64,000 nt of DNA from Yersinia enterocolitica subsp. enterocolitica (GCF_901472495.1 NZ_LR590469.1:1054001-1118000), one strand, 5' to 3'; counted from the stretch's first letter, positions 25,663-34,148 are shown. Program-made: numbers and translations. Notes: generated by a model not told the origin, from the letters alone.

Positions 25663-26772
25663 ATGAAAATCAATAATCATAAGTTACCTGAACATGCCCT
25701 GAGTGGGCAGCGTCAATTAACCAGTTTTCATTTCGGCCAGCCGGGTGTGGGCGAGAAAATCTACCTACAGGCGGGCCTACATGCCGATGAACTGCCCGGA
25801 ATGCTGGTATTACATTATCTTAAAAGATTACTGAGTCAGGCGGAACGGCGCGGAGAAATTCAGAGTGAAATAATTATTGTGCCTATAGCTAACCCGGCAG
25901 GTATTGCACAAGTGCTGTTAAACAGTGGAATAGGTCGTTTTGATTTGGTCAGTGGCCGCAATTTTAATCGTGATTTCCCTGATTTGGCTAAATTAGTCTC
26001 ACAACGGCCAGGGGCGGCGACATTAAGCGAAAAAGAGACGACGCCACAACAGATACGCCGCGCGATGGTCGCTGCATTACAGAGTTTGCCTGCGCTCAGT
26101 GAAGTGGATGCTTTGCGCCAACATTTACTCATGCTGGCCTGTGATGCTGATTTGGTGCTGGATTTGCATTGCGATGACCGCGCTATTTTGCATCTGTATG
26201 CCGATCCGGCCTGGCAAACATCAGTGGATGTGCTCGCGCAGTTTTTGCATATTGACACCGTGCTACTTTCACAAGATAGCGGTGGCGGTTCGTTTGATGA
26301 AGCCTGTGGCTTGCCGTGGCATCGGCTAGCTGCACATTATCCTAACCTGGCCCCCGCCTGTATGGCCGTGACGGTTGAATTACGCGGGCAACAGGATGTC
26401 AGTCACCCGCTGGCCAGCGCGGATGCCGAGCGTATTTATCAATATTTACAACATCGTGGCGCTATTGCTGGGGTTGTCCCTGAAATTCCGCAGCGAGAGG
26501 TGGTGATGTTGCCTTTTTCCGCCGGGGAAATCGTCAATGCGCCAGCCAGTGGTTTGCTGTTGCTATTGCGTCAGCCGGGCGAATGGGTGACAAAGGATGA
26601 AGTCGTCGCTGAAATAATTGATCCGCTTACTGATACGGTTAAAGCGGTGCGGGCAACAGCGGGCGGAATTATCTATGCCAGCAGGCGTACTCCGTTTGTG
26701 ACGTTGGGGGCTGAAGTGATGAAAATTGCCGGGAAAACCCCCTACGCAGGTGGCGGGGGGTTAGCGTCCTAA
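25663..26772 (+). CDS. Zinc deacylase of the AstE/AspA/DoeB family (M14-like)
   Basis: 369-aa metalloenzyme of the succinylglutamate desuccinylase/aspartoacylase family, which removes an acyl group from an N-acylated amino acid. Zinc ligands His40 and Glu43 (GLHADE) and His169 (LDLHCD) and the catalytic Glu239 (TVEL) are present. A C-terminal beta-barrel domain (PFSAGEIVNAPASGLLL...GGIIYASRR) is typical of the DoeB-like branch. In other bacteria DoeB genes are found beside an AsnC/Lrp regulator, as here. Together with the DDAH and transporter genes it suggests catabolism of a modified or acylated arginine or diamino acid; substrate unproven. Confidence 0.82.
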   Translation: MKINNHKLPEHALSGQRQLTSFHFGQPGVGEKIYLQAGLHADELPGMLVLHYLKRLLSQAERRGEIQSEIIIVPIANPAGIAQVLLNSGIGRFDLVSGRNFNRDFPDLAKLVSQRPGAATLSEKETTPQQIRRAMVAALQSLPALSEVDALRQHLLMLACDADLVLDLHCDDRAILHLYADPAWQTSVDVLAQFLHIDTVLLSQDSGGGSFDEACGLPWHRLAAHYPNLAPACMAVTVELRGQQDVSHPLASADAERIYQYLQHRGAIAGVVPEIPQREVVMLPFSAGEIVNAPASGLLLLLRQPGEWVTKDEVVAEIIDPLTDTVKAVRATAGGIIYASRRTPFVTLGAEVMKIAGKTPYAGGGGLAS

Positions 26773-26914
26773 GTGTTAAAGACTTAACTCGCGCAGCAGC
26801 GAAAATCAACATGTGGCTCCGCAAAATTTGCAATCTGCCACTCGTGATTTTCAACAGCAATTGATGACCCAAATGCTAAAGGAAAAGGGATTGGGTAGAC
26901 GCGGGCTAAATAAG

Positions 26915-26949
26915 CGCCCTCAACCCTGAGAAAATCAGGCTTGAGGGCG
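26915..26949 (-). terminator. Terminator of yghU
   Basis: Long inverted repeat: CGCCCTCAACCCTGA (26915-26929) pairs with TCAGGCTTGAGGGCG (26935-26949) with one mismatch, loop GAAAA on the plus strand. It lies 9 bases past the yghU stop; the tail after it on the minus strand (CTTATTT) is moderately T-rich. The preceding 140 bases up to the deacylase stop hold no gene that I can support. Confidence 0.75.
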
Positions 26950-26958
26950 GAATATATA

Positions 26959-27810
26959 CTATTTTATCAGTCGGTCAAAATCTGAAGCATCATGGCGCTC
27001 AGCTAACTGTTCTTCTGGCGCTCCCCAGGTTTTATTGACGATACGGCCGCGCTGGACAGCAGGGCGCTTACCCATGGTTTCGGTCCAACGTATCAGGTGA
27101 GTATAGGATTTCACATCCAAGAATTCACCCGCTTCATATTGCAAGCCCAGTACCAGATTGCCGTACCACGGCCAGATAGCGATATCCGCAATGGAATACT
27201 CATCTCCCGCAATATATTCATGAGTCGCGAGCTGTGTATTGAGCAAATCGAGCTGACGCTTGGCTTCCATCGTAAAACGGTCGATGGCGTATTCAATTTT
27301 CACTGGCGCATAGTGATAAAAATGGCCGAAACCACCGCCCAAATAAGGGGCTGCACCTTGTAGCCAGAACAGCCAATTGAGTGCTTCGGTTCTGGCAGCA
27401 GGGGATTTTGGCAAGAAATGACCGAATTTATCCGCCAAATACAGCAGAATAGCACCAGACTCAAAAACCCGGACTGGCGGGGTGGTTGAATGGTCCATCA
27501 AGGCCGGGATTTTTGAATTTGGATTAACGGCAACAAACCCACTTGAGAACTGATCACCTTCACCAATACGAATCAGATGGGCATCATATTCCGCCCCTTT
27601 CTCGCCCACAGCCAACAACTCCTCCAACAAAATGGTGACCTTCTGACCATTCGGCGTGCCCATGGAATACAGCTGTAAGGGGTGTTTGCCAACCGGCAGG
27701 TCAGCTTCGTATCTGGCACCGGCAGTCGGGCGATTGATTTTGGACCACACACCACCGCTGGCATTGTTTTCCGTCCAGACTTTGGGTGGTTGATATTCGT
27801 TATCTTTCAT
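26959..27810 (-). CDS. yghU: Glutathione S-transferase-like disulfide-bond oxidoreductase
   Basis: 283-aa nu-class GST-like protein; E. coli YghU binds two glutathiones and reduces disulfides and organic hydroperoxides. Thioredoxin-fold N-terminal domain (LQLYSMGTPNGQKVTILLEELLAVG, NPNSKIPALMDH, VFESGAILLYLADKFG) and all-helical C-terminal domain (LNWLFWLQGAAPYLGGGFGHFYHYAPVK) are both collinear with E. coli YghU. Start taken at the ATG 27810 to match YghU (MxDNxYQPxKVW), with AAGG about 10 nt upstream; the frame stays open to 27873. Cytoplasmic; stand-alone gene. Confidence 0.94.
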   Translation of the reverse strand: MKDNEYQPPKVWTENNASGGVWSKINRPTAGARYEADLPVGKHPLQLYSMGTPNGQKVTILLEELLAVGEKGAEYDAHLIRIGEGDQFSSGFVAVNPNSKIPALMDHSTTPPVRVFESGAILLYLADKFGHFLPKSPAARTEALNWLFWLQGAAPYLGGGFGHFYHYAPVKIEYAIDRFTMEAKRQLDLLNTQLATHEYIAGDEYSIADIAIWPWYGNLVLGLQYEAGEFLDVKSYTHLIRWTETMGKRPAVQRGRIVNKTWGAPEEQLAERHDASDFDRLIK

Positions 27811-27971
27811 CGTAGATGACCTTATTTGAGAATGAAGACGAACTGAATAATACTCATAGTGATTATGCCTCAATCATAAAGAATAACAGGGATAATATTT
27901 CTGTCATTCCAGCTCCCTATAGTGAAGTTGCTTTTTACCTTTGGGCAATAAAAATAATTAGGGAACTTAAC

Positions 27972-29318
27972 ATGCAGATGAAAAAATTCAGATTGGCATT
28001 GCTGGCCAGTAGCATCGCGTTCAGTACCTCGCTGTGGGCGCAAGCTGTTGAAGTGCCAGCAACACTGGTCGGGCATGCGGTTTTGCCAGTGAAATCAATG
28101 GTTGCAGCGCCTGCTGATGCGCCGACTGATTTACAACAAAGTGGCAAATACACCAGTGGTCAACGCGTAAGTACATTGGGCGCAGTCGCCGGTAAATCTG
28201 CCGATCGCCCAACAGGAATCGGTTTGCCAATCACCGGCCAGCCACTACAAGGTCATTCTGGAATAAAACACATGCCCGATGGCACCTATTGGGTGCTGAC
28301 CGACAATGGATTTGGTAGCAAAGCTAACTCGCCGGACGCCATGCTGTATCTCAATCACTATGATATTGATTTCAAAAATGGCAGTGCCACGCCCCTGCAA
28401 ACTCTGTTCTTGCACGATCCTGATAAAAAAGTCCCTTTCCATATCACCAATGAAAGTACTGATAAACGCTATCTGACCGGCAGTGATTTTGACCCCGAAA
28501 GCTTCCAGTTTGCCGATGATGCACTGTGGATTGGTGATGAATTCGGTCCTTATCTGATTAAGGCCGATTTGAACGGAAAAGTGTTAGCGGTATTTGAAAC
28601 ACAGGTTGATGGTAAAGTAGTGAAATCACCTGATAATCCAACACTTACGTTGTCAGGCGCTCCGGATGGTAAACAGAATTTTCAAGTGGCGCGCTCAAAA
28701 GGATTTGAAGGGATGGCGGTGTCACCGGATGGCAGCAAGCTGTATCCCATGTTAGAAGGTGCGCTGTGGAATGGCGAAAATTTTGAAAACATTGATGGCA
28801 AACGCTACCTGCGCGTGTTGGAGTTTGATGTTAAAAATCAGGCGTGGACAGGGCGCAGCTGGCAATATGTGCTGGAAGATAACCAAAACGCTATTGGTGA
28901 TTTCAATATGATTGATGCGAAGCATGGATTAGTGATTGAACGCGACAACGGTGAAGGGACAGCGGATAAAGCTTGTGCAGCAGGGGCTGCGACCGATAAG
29001 TGTTTTAGCCAAATAGCCAAGTTCAAGCGTGTCTACAAAATCGCCTTTTCTGATGAAAACGTCGGCAAACCAGTAGAAAAAGTTTCATATATTGATCTGC
29101 TCAATATTAAAGATCCGCAGAACCTGGCACGTAAACCGCTAAATAATGGTGTGCTGACATTCCCATTTTTTACCATTGAAAACGTTGATGTGGTAGATGC
29201 GAACCATATCATTGTTGGTAACGATAATAATTTCCCATTCTCCTCCAGCCGTCAGCCTAATGAGGCAGATGATAACGAGTTTATCCTGTTGGATGTTAAA
29301 GATTTATTGAGCCAGTAG
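27972..29318 (+). CDS. Esterase-like activity of phytase family protein, periplasmic
   Basis: 448-aa exported protein. Signal peptide MKKFRLALLASSIAFSTSLWAQ (preceded by MQ) with cleavage near WAQA-VE. The rest matches the phytase-like beta-propeller family: LPITGQPLQGHSGIKHMPDG, ESFQFADDALWIGDEFGPYLIKAD and RSKGFEGMAVSPDGSKLYPMLEG. Proteins of this family are assumed to act on phosphate esters; the true substrate is unknown. Start at ATG 27972 with AGGGA 6 nt upstream; the frame is open further to 27816 but that part lies over the yghU leader. Confidence 0.88.
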   Translation: MQMKKFRLALLASSIAFSTSLWAQAVEVPATLVGHAVLPVKSMVAAPADAPTDLQQSGKYTSGQRVSTLGAVAGKSADRPTGIGLPITGQPLQGHSGIKHMPDGTYWVLTDNGFGSKANSPDAMLYLNHYDIDFKNGSATPLQTLFLHDPDKKVPFHITNESTDKRYLTGSDFDPESFQFADDALWIGDEFGPYLIKADLNGKVLAVFETQVDGKVVKSPDNPTLTLSGAPDGKQNFQVARSKGFEGMAVSPDGSKLYPMLEGALWNGENFENIDGKRYLRVLEFDVKNQAWTGRSWQYVLEDNQNAIGDFNMIDAKHGLVIERDNGEGTADKACAAGAATDKCFSQIAKFKRVYKIAFSDENVGKPVEKVSYIDLLNIKDPQNLARKPLNNGVLTFPFFTIENVDVVDANHIIVGNDNNFPFSSSRQPNEADDNEFILLDVKDLLSQ

Positions 29319-29338
29319 CTGACTCAATTCTTCCGGAC

Positions 29339-29363
29339 AAGCCCGTCTAGAGCGGGCTTTTAC
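29339..29363 (+). terminator. Terminator after phytase-like gene
   Basis: Stem AAGCCCG (29339-29345) and CGGGCTT (29353-29359) followed by TTAC. It separates the gene from the convergent J-domain-like gene. Confidence 0.75.
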
Positions 29364-29372
29364 TCTTGAGTA

Positions 29373-30548
29373 TCATGCTTCATACAGTACTGTTGATGCT
29401 TCTTTGACTTGCCGTTCAAGAATATTAAGTGTCTTGGATAATACATTTTCTTGTTCTGTAAACCATTGTTCTTTATCAGGCAGAGAAGTGGCCAGCCGCC
29501 ATGACTCTTCACCCTCCAGAGCTTTCAGTTCGTGCAATATCGCATCAATTTGTTTTCTGACTTCATCGATTTTACGCCGCAACCGCTCAAGATCATCAAT
29601 AACATCACTGGACATCAATGGCTCAAGCCCTTGTTTTAAACTCTCCAGCAATGCGTGAATAGCAGGGAAGTCACCACGTTGGCGGGCTTGATTGAGCTGA
29701 ACCATCAGCTGATGAGCTTTCTCTTTAAACTCATCAGCGACTAAATCTGGATGGCAGAGCCGGCTGGCTTGCCGCCACAACCGTTTGAGTTCCTGACGTT
29801 GGTGAGAAGAAAGTTTCTTGTCATTATTAAGCCGCTGCTCGGCATCTGTTTGTTTTTCCTGATAACTTTCATATTTCTCTTTTGCGTCTTCACGTGCTTT
29901 GCGTGTTGACTCAGTATTTCGCGTACAAAAGTTATTTTCCAGCTCTTTAATCTCTGCCAGCAATGCAGTAATCAACTCTGCCTGTTGTTGAATTCGGTTT
30001 CTTATCTCAATAGTTTCGCTAGATATGGATGGCAGTGCCAACCAGCGTTGCTTTAATGCAGCGAGTTCATCTATTGCCTGAGATATGTACTGCTGACAGT
30101 TGCGATAATCGCGTTCTCTGCGGCGAGCTTCAGCCTCGGCTTTGCGCAAGGTGCTTTCCGCCAACTGTTTGCGCAAATTAAGAATTTGCTTCATCAACGG
30201 GCCGAGACGCACCAGGTAAAGGTCATTAAAATCATCTAGCAACTGAATACGTTCATTACGTTTATCGATTAAATCGCTTAACTGTTCCTCCAGCGCTTTC
30301 AACTCAAGCTTGCAAGCCGACAGCTCGATATCTTGCCACTGCGTGACTCCTTGCTTGCTTCCCAGCCACGCAGAAATAGCCTCCAAAGCATGGGTGAATT
30401 TTCCCTGTTCGATCGCCGTGACGATAAAAACCAGTATGGCATCCTGAGTCTCACTTTTAAGATAAGGGAGTTGATGTCGAATAATGTCGTCATCTTCAAG
30501 CTCAATACCGCTTTTAATGATCTCCAGCCGTTTAATGAGTTTTTTCAT
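29373..30548 (-). CDS. Coiled-coil protein with a J-domain-like region
   Basis: 391 aa, rich in Leu, Glu, Gln, Lys and Arg with long heptad-like helices (ELKALEEQLSDLIDKRNERI, LERLRRKIDEVRKQIDAIL). Near residues 245-290 the segment LKRLWRQASRLCHPDL...HQLMVQLNQARQRGD contains the HPD motif (at about 266) with helices before and after as in DnaJ J domains, though the spacing is compressed. This suggests recruitment of an Hsp70 partner; unproven. No signal peptide. Single gene, no operon partner seen. Confidence 0.75.
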   Translation of the reverse strand: MKKLIKRLEIIKSGIELEDDDIIRHQLPYLKSETQDAILVFIVTAIEQGKFTHALEAISAWLGSKQGVTQWQDIELSACKLELKALEEQLSDLIDKRNERIQLLDDFNDLYLVRLGPLMKQILNLRKQLAESTLRKAEAEARRRERDYRNCQQYISQAIDELAALKQRWLALPSISSETIEIRNRIQQQAELITALLAEIKELENNFCTRNTESTRKAREDAKEKYESYQEKQTDAEQRLNNDKKLSSHQRQELKRLWRQASRLCHPDLVADEFKEKAHQLMVQLNQARQRGDFPAIHALLESLKQGLEPLMSSDVIDDLERLRRKIDEVRKQIDAILHELKALEGEESWRLATSLPDKEQWFTEQENVLSKTLNILERQVKEASTVLYEA

Positions 30549-31037
30549 AAATATAGGATTTGCTGATCGCTAGACAGAATACCTACATACTAAACAACGG
30601 CTTCACATTGTTCCAGATGAATGAGGAGTGATCCGGTCAGGATGCTCAGATAGTTAGGCGGGCATGTGCGATAAATCACATTCGATGCGCCGCAGGAAAA
30701 ATCACAATGAATGTTAAGGGGCTGGGAGTCACTATTTCCAATACTGCTACGCGAATTCTACATCACTGTGGTACTGCAACAAGCACAGAATTTACGTAGC
30801 GCGATCGGATGAATATTATCGTTTAAATTCAATTAATTAATATTTTCATCGCTTCAATTTGCGGTTTAGATAAACTCTCCAACCTATTGCATAGCAAAAT
30901 ATTGAAATGGCGTTTTAAAAAAACGTAAAATCTCAAGTCACTCCGAATATTAAGCCACCCAAAGTCACCAAAATGAATAAACACCAAGCTCACGGTAGCG
31001 CGGCAACCGCAAATAACATTCAGTTCGGGGAAAATGA
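30549..31037. other. Intergenic region upstream of the DHA3-type transporter
   Basis: No gene seen. It contains a palindromic repeat segment (30717-30810) related to segments near 32320 and 34074, and an AT-rich stretch (30810-30930) likely to include the promoter of the transporter gene. Confidence 0.5.
30717..30810. repeat. Degenerate palindromic repeat segment, copy 1
   Basis: Arms GCTACGCGAATTCT (30746-30759) and AGAATTTACGTAGC (30787-30800) pair with two mismatches. The left flank GGGAGTCACTATTTCCAATACTG recurs in similar form at 32328-32352, and the right arm with ACGTAGCGC recurs near 34115. Confidence 0.5.
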
Positions 31038-32285
31038 GTGAATCTGACTACCTCCATCTCATCTTCTCGGCATCCGTTTCACTATGCACCATTTAGAAAT
31101 TTATTCTTCGCCCGGCTTCTCACTGTATTAGGTAATGGCATTGCACCTATCGCATTGGCTTTTGCTGTATTGGATATTGGCGGTTCCGCCACCGATTTAG
31201 GCTTAGTTGTTGCTGCGCGCTCGATTTTCAATCTGGCCTTTTTATTGATTGGTGGAGTACTGGCGGATCGCTATTCCCGAAGTATTGTTTTGTTATCTTC
31301 CGCTACCATTGCTGCATTGTCCCAAGGGGGGGTTGCCTGGTTGGTACTTGATGGAAGCGCAACAATCATGGGATTAGCTATACTGGGAACGATTAATGGC
31401 GCAGCTGCGGGCATCGCACTACCCGCATCTTCGGCCATGGTTCCGCAGACAGTACCTGCGCATAACCTCAGGGCGGCGAACGCTTTTATTCAAGTGGGTG
31501 TCTACGCTGGAACGATAATTGGTGCCTCATTGGGCGGCATTCTGACCAGCACTATCGGGCCGGGATGGGGCTTAGCGGTTGATGCTTTGGGGTTTGCAGC
31601 CGCCGCACCGTTATATTTCTATATTCGCGTCAATTCAACACTGTCTCTGGAATCGAACACCAACATTGTGCAAGATCTGCGTGATGGTTGGAAAGAGTTC
31701 ATTGCCCGTTCATGGGTTTGGGCTATCGTCGCCCAGTTTACGATTATTAATGCGGCTTTCAGCGGCGTAGTGATGATTCTTGGCCCCATCATTGCCGATG
31801 CATCATTTGGCAGGGCAGGTTGGGGCATTATTGTTGCAGCGGAGAGCGTTGGTCTGATTGTAGGTTCATTTCTTGCTCTACGTTGGCGTCCACGGCGCGA
31901 CCTATTTATTGGTGTCATATTAGTTTCGCTTTGCGCTGTACCCATCGTGCTACTCAGTATGATTTCGTCGACATTTGTTCTAATGGCTGGTTTCTTTATT
32001 GCTGGCATCGGTTTTGGGCAGTTCGGCGTGGTTTGGGCTAATTCGCTACAAACCCATATTCCCGCCGATAAACTCGCGCGAGTTTATGCCTATGATGCGA
32101 TGGGATCATTTGTGGCGATCCCGGCGGGAGAACTGGCAGCAGGGCCACTTGCTATGCATTACGGTAACTCAACGGTTTTATTGGCCGCCGCCGTTGCTGT
32201 GGTGATAGCAACAGTCGCTGCCAGTTTTACTCCAGCGATTCGGCAGCTTGATAACGGGCCTAAAGTGAAACCATGCGATGAATAA
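31038..32285 (+). CDS. MFS efflux transporter, DHA3/EntS-like
   Basis: 415-aa inner-membrane transporter with about 12 helices; NLFFARLLTVLGNGIAPIALAFAV and GGVLADRYSR (motif A) are typical of the drug:H+ antiporter 3 family, which includes EntS and macrolide exporters. It starts at a GTG with GGGGA 7 nt upstream. Substrate unknown. Single gene; short related sequence segments flank it on both sides (30717-30810 and 32319-32372). Confidence 0.85.
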   Translation: MNLTTSISSSRHPFHYAPFRNLFFARLLTVLGNGIAPIALAFAVLDIGGSATDLGLVVAARSIFNLAFLLIGGVLADRYSRSIVLLSSATIAALSQGGVAWLVLDGSATIMGLAILGTINGAAAGIALPASSAMVPQTVPAHNLRAANAFIQVGVYAGTIIGASLGGILTSTIGPGWGLAVDALGFAAAAPLYFYIRVNSTLSLESNTNIVQDLRDGWKEFIARSWVWAIVAQFTIINAAFSGVVMILGPIIADASFGRAGWGIIVAAESVGLIVGSFLALRWRPRRDLFIGVILVSLCAVPIVLLSMISSTFVLMAGFFIAGIGFGQFGVVWANSLQTHIPADKLARVYAYDAMGSFVAIPAGELAAGPLAMHYGNSTVLLAAAVAVVIATVAASFTPAIRQLDNGPKVKPCDE

Positions 32286-32318
32286 CTGTAACCGCGTTAG
32301 TAGCAAAATCTGGCGGAG

Positions 32319-32372
32319 TTAATGGGCAGGGAGCGGCTATTTTCCAATACTGTTACATGAGTTCTGCTCATC
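32319..32372. repeat. Degenerate palindromic repeat segment, copy 2 (half)
   Basis: GGGAGCGGCTATTTTCCAATACTGTTAC followed by GAGTTCTGC aligns with the left half of the segment at 30717-30765. Copy 2 includes an FtsK-orienting octamer at 32324-32331. Confidence 0.45.
32324..32331 (+). promoter_or_regulatory. FtsK-orienting sequence (KOPS), pointing to dif
   Basis: GGGCAGGG matches the KOPS consensus GGGNAGGG on the plus strand, directing FtsK rightwards to dif at 34295. Confidence 0.6.
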
Positions 32373-32402
32373 TTACTTAATATTATTTATTTGAATATGG
32401 GA

Positions 32403-33113
32403 TTAACTCTGAACGCAAGGTTTTACAAACTTAGGCGGGATATATAAATCTAAACCTAAGTGACCACAATATTCTCTAAACATATTTATGGTTCTAACAC
32501 CGGACTTTTCGTATATCAGTCTTAATTTATTCTCTATTGTCCTATGTGATAAAGACAGCCTTTTGGCCACCATTTTTGAAGTCATTGGCTGTAAAATGAA
32601 AAAAATTATCTCAAGTTCTTTCTCGTTGAACAGATCAGTGGGCGGGGTCAGTGTTAATACTGAGGGGCTGCGCCGGCCTATATATTGGGAAAGAGAAATA
32701 AAATTCAATTTACTGGCATTTGTTAATGTCCCTATACATTCACCAACTTTATTGTAAATTGGAAACCTGGGTAAATAATAGGGTTCTAATACTTTATCTC
32801 GCCCATAAAAATGGGTTGAAATAATGGCTACGCGCTTGCCACTTTTTTCCGCTTTTCTGTCATTAGCTTGATATTGTTCAGCAAATTCCGCCCAATCCGC
32901 AGGACATTCGTTATCTAATCGGCCCTCAATATCAAAGTCAGCAGGTAAGCTTAAAAAGTCCAGACCAGCTTGATTTACATAGACATAGCGGGATTCGCAA
33001 TCTCTTATCACCCAAGGTTCATGACTGTATTCCATAATAGAAATTAGCGGCAGTGAATTCAGGGATTCTACAATTAGTTTTTTTGTATTCAGTGGCTTAT
33101 TTTTTTCATCCAT
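32403..33113 (-). CDS. PAS-domain LuxR-type transcriptional regulator
   Basis: 236 aa. N-terminal PAS-like sensory domain (SIMEYSHEPWVIRDCESRYVYVNQAGLDFLSLP ... about 24-135) and C-terminal LuxR helix-turn-helix (FNEKELEIIFFILQPMTSKMVAKRLSLSHRTIENKLRLIYEKSGV, about 165-210). A close paralogue lies at 49048-49767. Related PAS/LuxR proteins of Enterobacterales often control fimbriae or metabolism. No neighbour gives its target. Somewhat AT-rich. Confidence 0.82.
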   Translation of the reverse strand: MDEKNKPLNTKKLIVESLNSLPLISIMEYSHEPWVIRDCESRYVYVNQAGLDFLSLPADFDIEGRLDNECPADWAEFAEQYQANDRKAEKSGKRVAIISTHFYGRDKVLEPYYLPRFPIYNKVGECIGTLTNASKLNFISLSQYIGRRSPSVLTLTPPTDLFNEKELEIIFFILQPMTSKMVAKRLSLSHRTIENKLRLIYEKSGVRTINMFREYCGHLGLDLYIPPKFVKPCVQS

Positions 33114-33444
33114 GACTAACTCAGCCTCTCAATTATTGCTTTACTCAAATAAAAAGTGAATTCGACGTTTGATTCTAACTCTTTAAATCCTACTCTCGCA
33201 AACTCGCAACATCAAGAAAGTTTCATTTATTCATCCTTTTTTAAATTAATTTATCTTCCTAAGCATTCTTTATAAGATAAGTTTTTAATAAATAAAATAC
33301 GAATTTATTATAAAGCTTAATTCGTACATTTATAATCAGACCGCATTATCTGATGTAAAAAAACAATCCGAATAAGTGCGGGCTTTTCTTAATCCGCTGA
33401 GTATGGTAAACATTAATAAATATGTACATGTAAAGGTGATTGAA
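33114..33444. other. AT-rich intergenic region upstream of phd
   Basis: No gene seen. Very AT-rich between 33220 and 33340. It holds the promoter of the PAS-LuxR gene on the minus strand, the left 16-bp direct repeat at 33372-33387, and the promoter and autoregulatory site expected for phd/doc. Confidence 0.5.
33372..33387 (+). repeat. 16-bp direct repeat flanking phd/doc, left
   Basis: ATAAGTGCGGGCTTTT, identical to 34042-34057, placed 58 bases before the phd start. Confidence 0.7.
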
Positions 33445-33654
33445 ATGACTAGCATCAGTTATACAGCCGCAAAAAATAATTTAGCCAAGATATTATTAGA
33501 AGCGCAAAAACAGCCCGTAGAAATCACGCGTCGTGGACAGAGCGAAGTCTATATTATCAGCAAGGCTGATTATGAAGCTTTGATCAAAGCAAAGGTAAAA
33601 GCACACATTCAATTTAAACATGCTGAAACCATTAAAGCTCTTGCGGATAGATGA
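33445..33654 (+). CDS. phd: Antitoxin, Phd/YefM family
   Basis: 69-aa antitoxin. The N-terminal DNA-binding Phd fold is recognisable (SISYTAAKNNLAKILLEAQK, then VEITRRGQSEVYIISKADYEAL, residues 3-46); the C-terminal tail would bind the toxin. AAGGTGAT lies just upstream of the ATG at 33445. The upstream ATG at 33376 has no ribosome site. It overlaps or abuts the doc frame, as in phage P1 phd-doc. Expected to repress its own promoter and neutralise Doc; the toxin frame here is broken. Confidence 0.88.
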   Translation: MTSISYTAAKNNLAKILLEAQKQPVEITRRGQSEVYIISKADYEALIKAKVKAHIQFKHAETIKALADR

Positions 33655-34004
33655 TATTTTAACAGCGAATGATATCGCGGAGTTTAACGCAGAAATTATC
33701 CCTAACGGCAGGCCTGATAATAGTAAGTGAGGCTGTAGCCAGCCGCGTATTAAATGCACATCATTATGACAACGTGGATGATGTATATCAGTTAGCCGCT
33801 ATCTACTTAATTGCCATTAGTCGAGGTCACATTTTTCTTGATGGGAACAAGCGCACGGCATTTCAAAGCATGGCGCTGTTCCTTGGTATAAATGGCGTAG
33901 ACCTGTGTGCAAGCAATCAACTGGAAGAATTAACCGTTGAAGCAGCGCAAGGAAAAATTGGTGTTGAGCAGATAACGGAACAGTTACGCGAGCTTACCGA
34001 GTAA
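33620..34004 (+). pseudogene. doc: Death-on-curing (Fic/Doc) toxin, frameshifted
   Basis: Doc toxins phosphorylate EF-Tu through a Fic fold. The frame from 33669 to 34004 has the Fic motif HIFLDGNKRTAFQSMALFL but lacks the N-terminal part. That part is in another frame: from ATG 33620 (or TTG 33641) it reads LRIDDILTANDIAEFNAEII then NGRPDNSK and stops at a TGA (33728-33730). The second frame resumes directly with EAVASRVLNAHHYDN, which is how intact Doc proteins continue. A single frameshift near 33725-33735 therefore splits the gene. Probably inactive, unless the shift is a sequencing error or is suppressed. Confidence 0.8.
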
Positions 34005-34033
34005 TTTAATAAGGTTTTTGTTATGCCAACAAC

Positions 34034-34058
34034 AGGCCTGCATAAGTGCGGGCTTTTT
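34034..34058 (+). terminator. Terminator after doc
   Basis: Stem GCCTGC and GCGGGC with one G-T pair, loop ATAAGT, followed by TTTTTTG. It includes most of the right 16-bp repeat. Confidence 0.7.
34042..34057 (+). repeat. 16-bp direct repeat flanking phd/doc, right
   Basis: Exact copy of 33372-33387, 670 bp apart. In this copy the sequence is part of a terminator hairpin. Confidence 0.7.
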
Positions 34059-34073
34059 TGTGTTTGTTGTTTG

Positions 34074-34117
34074 GTGAAATCTGACGGCAATCATGCAGCG
34101 AGTTCTACAGATTTCAC
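34074..34117. repeat. Palindromic segment near dif, copy 3
   Basis: Perfect 10-bp inverted repeat GTGAAATCTG (34074-34083) and CAGATTTCAC (34108-34117). The right side, with ACGTAGCGC after it, resembles the right arm of the segment at 30787-30802. Confidence 0.5.
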
Positions 34118-34140
34118 GTAGCGCCACCGGTCAAAAATGA

Positions 34141-34148
34141 GGGAAGGG
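34141..34148 (+). promoter_or_regulatory. FtsK-orienting sequence (KOPS), pointing to dif
   Basis: GGGAAGGG, 147 bp left of dif, oriented so that FtsK loaded here moves right to dif. Confidence 0.6.
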
